From positions 5,022,001 to 5,086,000 of the forward strand of contig OY970164.1 in the NCBI GenBank assembly GCA_963706555.1: a DNA stretch of 64,000 nucleotides, read 5' to 3'. The notes under the pieces are model-generated. The model was not told the origin of the DNA and searched no databases. It worked only from the letters and a program-made list of their open reading frames with translations. Both the position numbers and the translations under genes were made by a program. This document shows, piece by piece, positions 61,610 through 64,000 of this stretch (position 1 is its first letter; every line of letters starts with the position of its first letter). The DNA is from Bog-473 sp963706555. GTDB taxonomy: Bacteria; Actinomycetota; Acidimicrobiia; Acidimicrobiales; RAAP-2.

Positions 61610-62536
61610 ATGGAACTCCGGCAGTTCACTTACTTCGTTGCCGTAGCCGAGGAACTGCATTTCGGTCGGGCGGCGAAACGACTCCACATTGCCGGACCTT
61701 CACTCTCTCAGCAGATCAGCCATCTGGAACGCGAGCTCGAGACCCAGCTCCTCATCCGCGATCGCCGACACGTCGAATTGACGCCCGCCGGCATCCAGTT
61801 CCTGACCGATGCGCGAGAGGTGTTGGCGGCCGCTACCCGGGCGTTCGATCGGGCGCGAAAGGGTCGCGGCGAACTACCTCTGCGACTGGGCTACGTGAGT
61901 TGGCTTCCACCAGAGGCAACTGCAATACCCGACCCTCGCGTCCGTATCGACGAATGGGTCCTTCCGTCCCATATCCAAGCGGCACGAGTGGCCGAGGGCA
62001 GTCTGGACCTGGCCATCGCATGGATTGAAGAAGCCGAGATCGAACGGCTCAACTTGGCCGCCCACCTCTTGTGGTACGAAAGTCTGGAAGCCGTCATGCC
62101 ACGCGCCCATCCGGCTACTCGTCAAGAGAGCGTGCCTGCGGCTGAGGTAACCGTGCTCGTCGATATCGACGAAGCGTCGTGGAGGTCATGGAACCGCTAT
62201 GCCTCTGCGTTCGCCGAGGCGAACAAGGCATCAGTGACGAATATCGACGACGGAGGCATCGCCGGGCCCGCATTCTTTGACCACGTGGCCCGCTTGCGGC
62301 GACCGGTGCTCGAATCGCCGAAGCGTCACGCGGCACCGATGCCGCCGACCTTGACTCGCCGGCCCGTCCGACCTCCGGTGCCACTGTGGTCCTGGTCGCT
62401 CCTCCACCGAGCCGACGACAGCCGACCGATAGTTGCCCGCGCCACTCGGATTCTGCTCAACCTCGCCTCGACATGTGGCTGGCAGACACCTCCCTCCGAA
62501 CCGTACTGGTCTTCCACCAATGCGCATTGGGCTTGA
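61610..62536 (+). CDS. LysR-family transcriptional regulator
   Basis: 308 residues from ATG 61610. N-terminal winged helix-turn-helix: MELRQFTYFVAVAEELHFGRAAKRLHIAGPSLSQQISHLERELE. The co-inducer domain begins near LRLGYVSWLPPEA. The C-terminal region (RRPVLESPKRHAAPMPPTLTRRP..WSWSLLHRADDSRP) follows a recurrent pattern of actinobacterial LysR proteins. Diverges from the VOC gene with a palindromic site between, so it probably controls the VOC-hydrolase-isomerase genes and itself. Confidence 0.88.
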   Translation: MELRQFTYFVAVAEELHFGRAAKRLHIAGPSLSQQISHLERELETQLLIRDRRHVELTPAGIQFLTDAREVLAAATRAFDRARKGRGELPLRLGYVSWLPPEATAIPDPRVRIDEWVLPSHIQAARVAEGSLDLAIAWIEEAEIERLNLAAHLLWYESLEAVMPRAHPATRQESVPAAEVTVLVDIDEASWRSWNRYASAFAEANKASVTNIDDGGIAGPAFFDHVARLRRPVLESPKRHAAPMPPTLTRRPVRPPVPLWSWSLLHRADDSRPIVARATRILLNLASTCGWQTPPSEPYWSSTNAHWA

Positions 62537-62690
62537 TGCCGTCGGGAAGACCCTGTCTCCCCACGGCACGTCACCACCGGAGTTGGCCGCTCCTACCTCG
62601 GATATCTTCGTCTGACCTTGGTATTCGTTGTTCTCGGGTGGCAAGCGACTCCTCATGGTCCTCCCGGCGGCGGTGGCCTACGATGCTCTC

Positions 62691-63941
62691 ATGCGAGCAC
62701 TCATGTACGGGATAGAGGGAGAAGTTCAATCCATCACCGAAACGGACAACCGGTTGTTGCGGATGCTCGCCCAGACCCCGACGCGTCTTATCGACATCGA
62801 CGAGCCGGGGATCCTCCGTCGGGACTGGGTTGTCACGAAGCCGCGACTCGTAGGGATCTGTGGATCGGAATCCAAAGCGGTATTCCTCGACTACGCCAGT
62901 CTGGTGGAACCGGAGAGTGCGTCAGACATGCGGCAGAACCCCATGAAGAACTTCGTGTCGACGCCCCACGTGATGGGCCACGAGGTGATCGCCGAAGTGG
63001 TCGAAGTCGGCCCCGAGGCTGAAGGGCTGGAACCAGGTGACCGTGTTGCCCTCAACCCATGGCTCACGTGCGTGACCCGAGGCGTATCGCCCGTCTGCGC
63101 AGCTTGCGAAGCAGGCAGGCTTAGCCAGTGCCATTCGTTCGGGAAGGGCGCATTCGCTCCGGGCATCCACATCGGCATGTGCACCGACGTCAACGGAGGG
63201 TTCGCCGACCTCATGCCGGCGCACGACTCGATGCTGTTCAAGGTGCCGGACCACCTGACAGACGAGCAAGCCGTATTCGCTGACCCTTTTGCCGTGTCCC
63301 TCCATGCCGTGACCCGGCACCCGCCTGAGCCAGGAAGCAAGGTGCTTGTCTACGGTGCCGGCGCCTTGGGCCAATGCACCATTGCCATTCTGCGAGCGTT
63401 GCACCCAACGGTCGAAATAATGGTCGTAGCCCGCTTCGAGGCCCAACGCCAACTCGCGGAGAGCCTTGGAGCGCAAACAGTGGTCCACGAACCGCGCCTT
63501 GAGGTCATTGAGCGGGTCGCGGCCTGGTCGGATGGCGTCTTGCAACCGTCGGATGGCCTGCCGATGGCGTTTCCGGGCGGCATCGATGTGGTCTACGACA
63601 CAGTGGGATCCGGGGAGACGCTCGAGGTCGGTTCCCGCGTGTTGCGCGCCCACGGAACCTTGGTAAAACTCGGCATGCACGGCGCCGTCAAATGGGAAGA
63701 CACTCCGGTGTATTGCAAGGAACTCACTTATACCGGTTCGAACGCATTCGGGATCGAAGAGGTCGAGGGCGTTCGAAAGCATGGCATCGCCCACTTTCTG
63801 GACATGGCCGGATCCGGTCGAATCGACCTTTTGCCCATGCTCACTCACACGTTTCGACTCGACGAGTGGCGCGATGCCTTCACCGTCCTCGCCGACCAGG
63901 AAGCCTCGGGAGCCGTCAAGGTCGCGATAGACAGCCGCTGA
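62691..63941 (+). CDS. Zinc-type alcohol dehydrogenase (MDR family)
   Basis: 416 residues from ATG 62691; the frame is open from 62628, but 62691 begins the conserved part. GICGSESK, PHVMGHEVIAEVVEVGPEA..GLEPGDRVALNPWLTC (GHE motif of MDR dehydrogenases) and a nucleotide-binding VLVYGAGALGQCTIAIL near 215-230 define the fold. The structural-zinc-type cysteines are partly present (VCAACEAGRLSQC). An oxidoreductase for an alcohol or threonine-like substrate in the cytoplasm. Last gene of the window, 155 bases after the LysR stop. Confidence 0.87.
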   Translation: MRALMYGIEGEVQSITETDNRLLRMLAQTPTRLIDIDEPGILRRDWVVTKPRLVGICGSESKAVFLDYASLVEPESASDMRQNPMKNFVSTPHVMGHEVIAEVVEVGPEAEGLEPGDRVALNPWLTCVTRGVSPVCAACEAGRLSQCHSFGKGAFAPGIHIGMCTDVNGGFADLMPAHDSMLFKVPDHLTDEQAVFADPFAVSLHAVTRHPPEPGSKVLVYGAGALGQCTIAILRALHPTVEIMVVARFEAQRQLAESLGAQTVVHEPRLEVIERVAAWSDGVLQPSDGLPMAFPGGIDVVYDTVGSGETLEVGSRVLRAHGTLVKLGMHGAVKWEDTPVYCKELTYTGSNAFGIEEVEGVRKHGIAHFLDMAGSGRIDLLPMLTHTFRLDEWRDAFTVLADQEASGAVKVAIDSR

Positions 63942-64000
63942 TCACACTGCTGCCACTGCTGCGACCGAGGGTCGTGGCAGGCGGCATCGCAATTCCCGCA

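Overview
The window looks like a chromosomal accessory region of a high-GC actinobacterium. The lineage evidence is protein content: mycothiol-linked thiol/disulfide enzymes, a WhiB-type regulator, AfsR-like and LuxR regulators, zinc-finger anti-sigma factors, and a secreted protein whose C-terminal half is built from GYWLV..DGGVFSFG repeats. That repeat type suggests Acidimicrobiia, but this is inference. No rRNA, tRNA or CRISPR array was recognised.

Layout. 0.2-4.7 kb: an SDR, then two alternating peroxiredoxin-like/DsbA-like pairs and a mycothiol-dependent isomerase-type protein. 4.7-11.5 kb: an ECF sigma/anti-sigma pair beside a decayed copy of itself, a secreted beta-propeller protein with a textbook terminator, remnants of a nickel/cobalt transporter and an SDR, a frameshifted HATPase diverging from a sigma/zinc-finger pair, a monooxygenase-fold protein and an NDH-2 gene cut by an IS. 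13.1-16.7 kb: a TetR repressor divergent from hydrolase-tautomerase-hydrolase-hydrolase genes, with a repeated operator between them. 16.8-23 kb: a nested mobile island in which an IS abuts a truncated IS3, and the IS3 is itself split by a Tn554-like three-gene tyrosine-recombinase transposon. 23.3-35 kb: two methyltransferases, a frameshifted OsmC gene, a flavoprotein, a winged-helix/NTPase regulator, a degenerate HD-GYP/LuxR regulator followed by a methyltransferase and a cupin gene, a cation exchanger and a kinase-less KdpD-like sensor. 36-46.7 kb: IS copies, two IS1380 elements and a group II intron with its maturase, among small membrane and stress genes. 46.7-50.2 kb: small, mostly unrecognised ORFs with hairpins, LapA and a broken WhiB gene. 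50.5-58 kb: YihY, the repeat-rich secreted protein, and broken efflux adaptor, antiporter and UspA genes. 58.4-64 kb: a cupin, a muconolactone isomerase-like gene, a broken alpha/beta hydrolase and a VOC protein divergent from a LysR regulator, then a zinc-type alcohol dehydrogenase.

Two patterns dominate. At least seven copies or fragments come from one group of transposases (N-terminal LRHEV..LRRQ, rve-type DDE core), nearly all disabled. In addition, about a dozen otherwise well-conserved genes carry single-base frameshifts, one of them a compensated pair. These may be uncorrected indel errors or genuine decay; raw reads are needed to decide. 'Pseudogene' below means broken as given.
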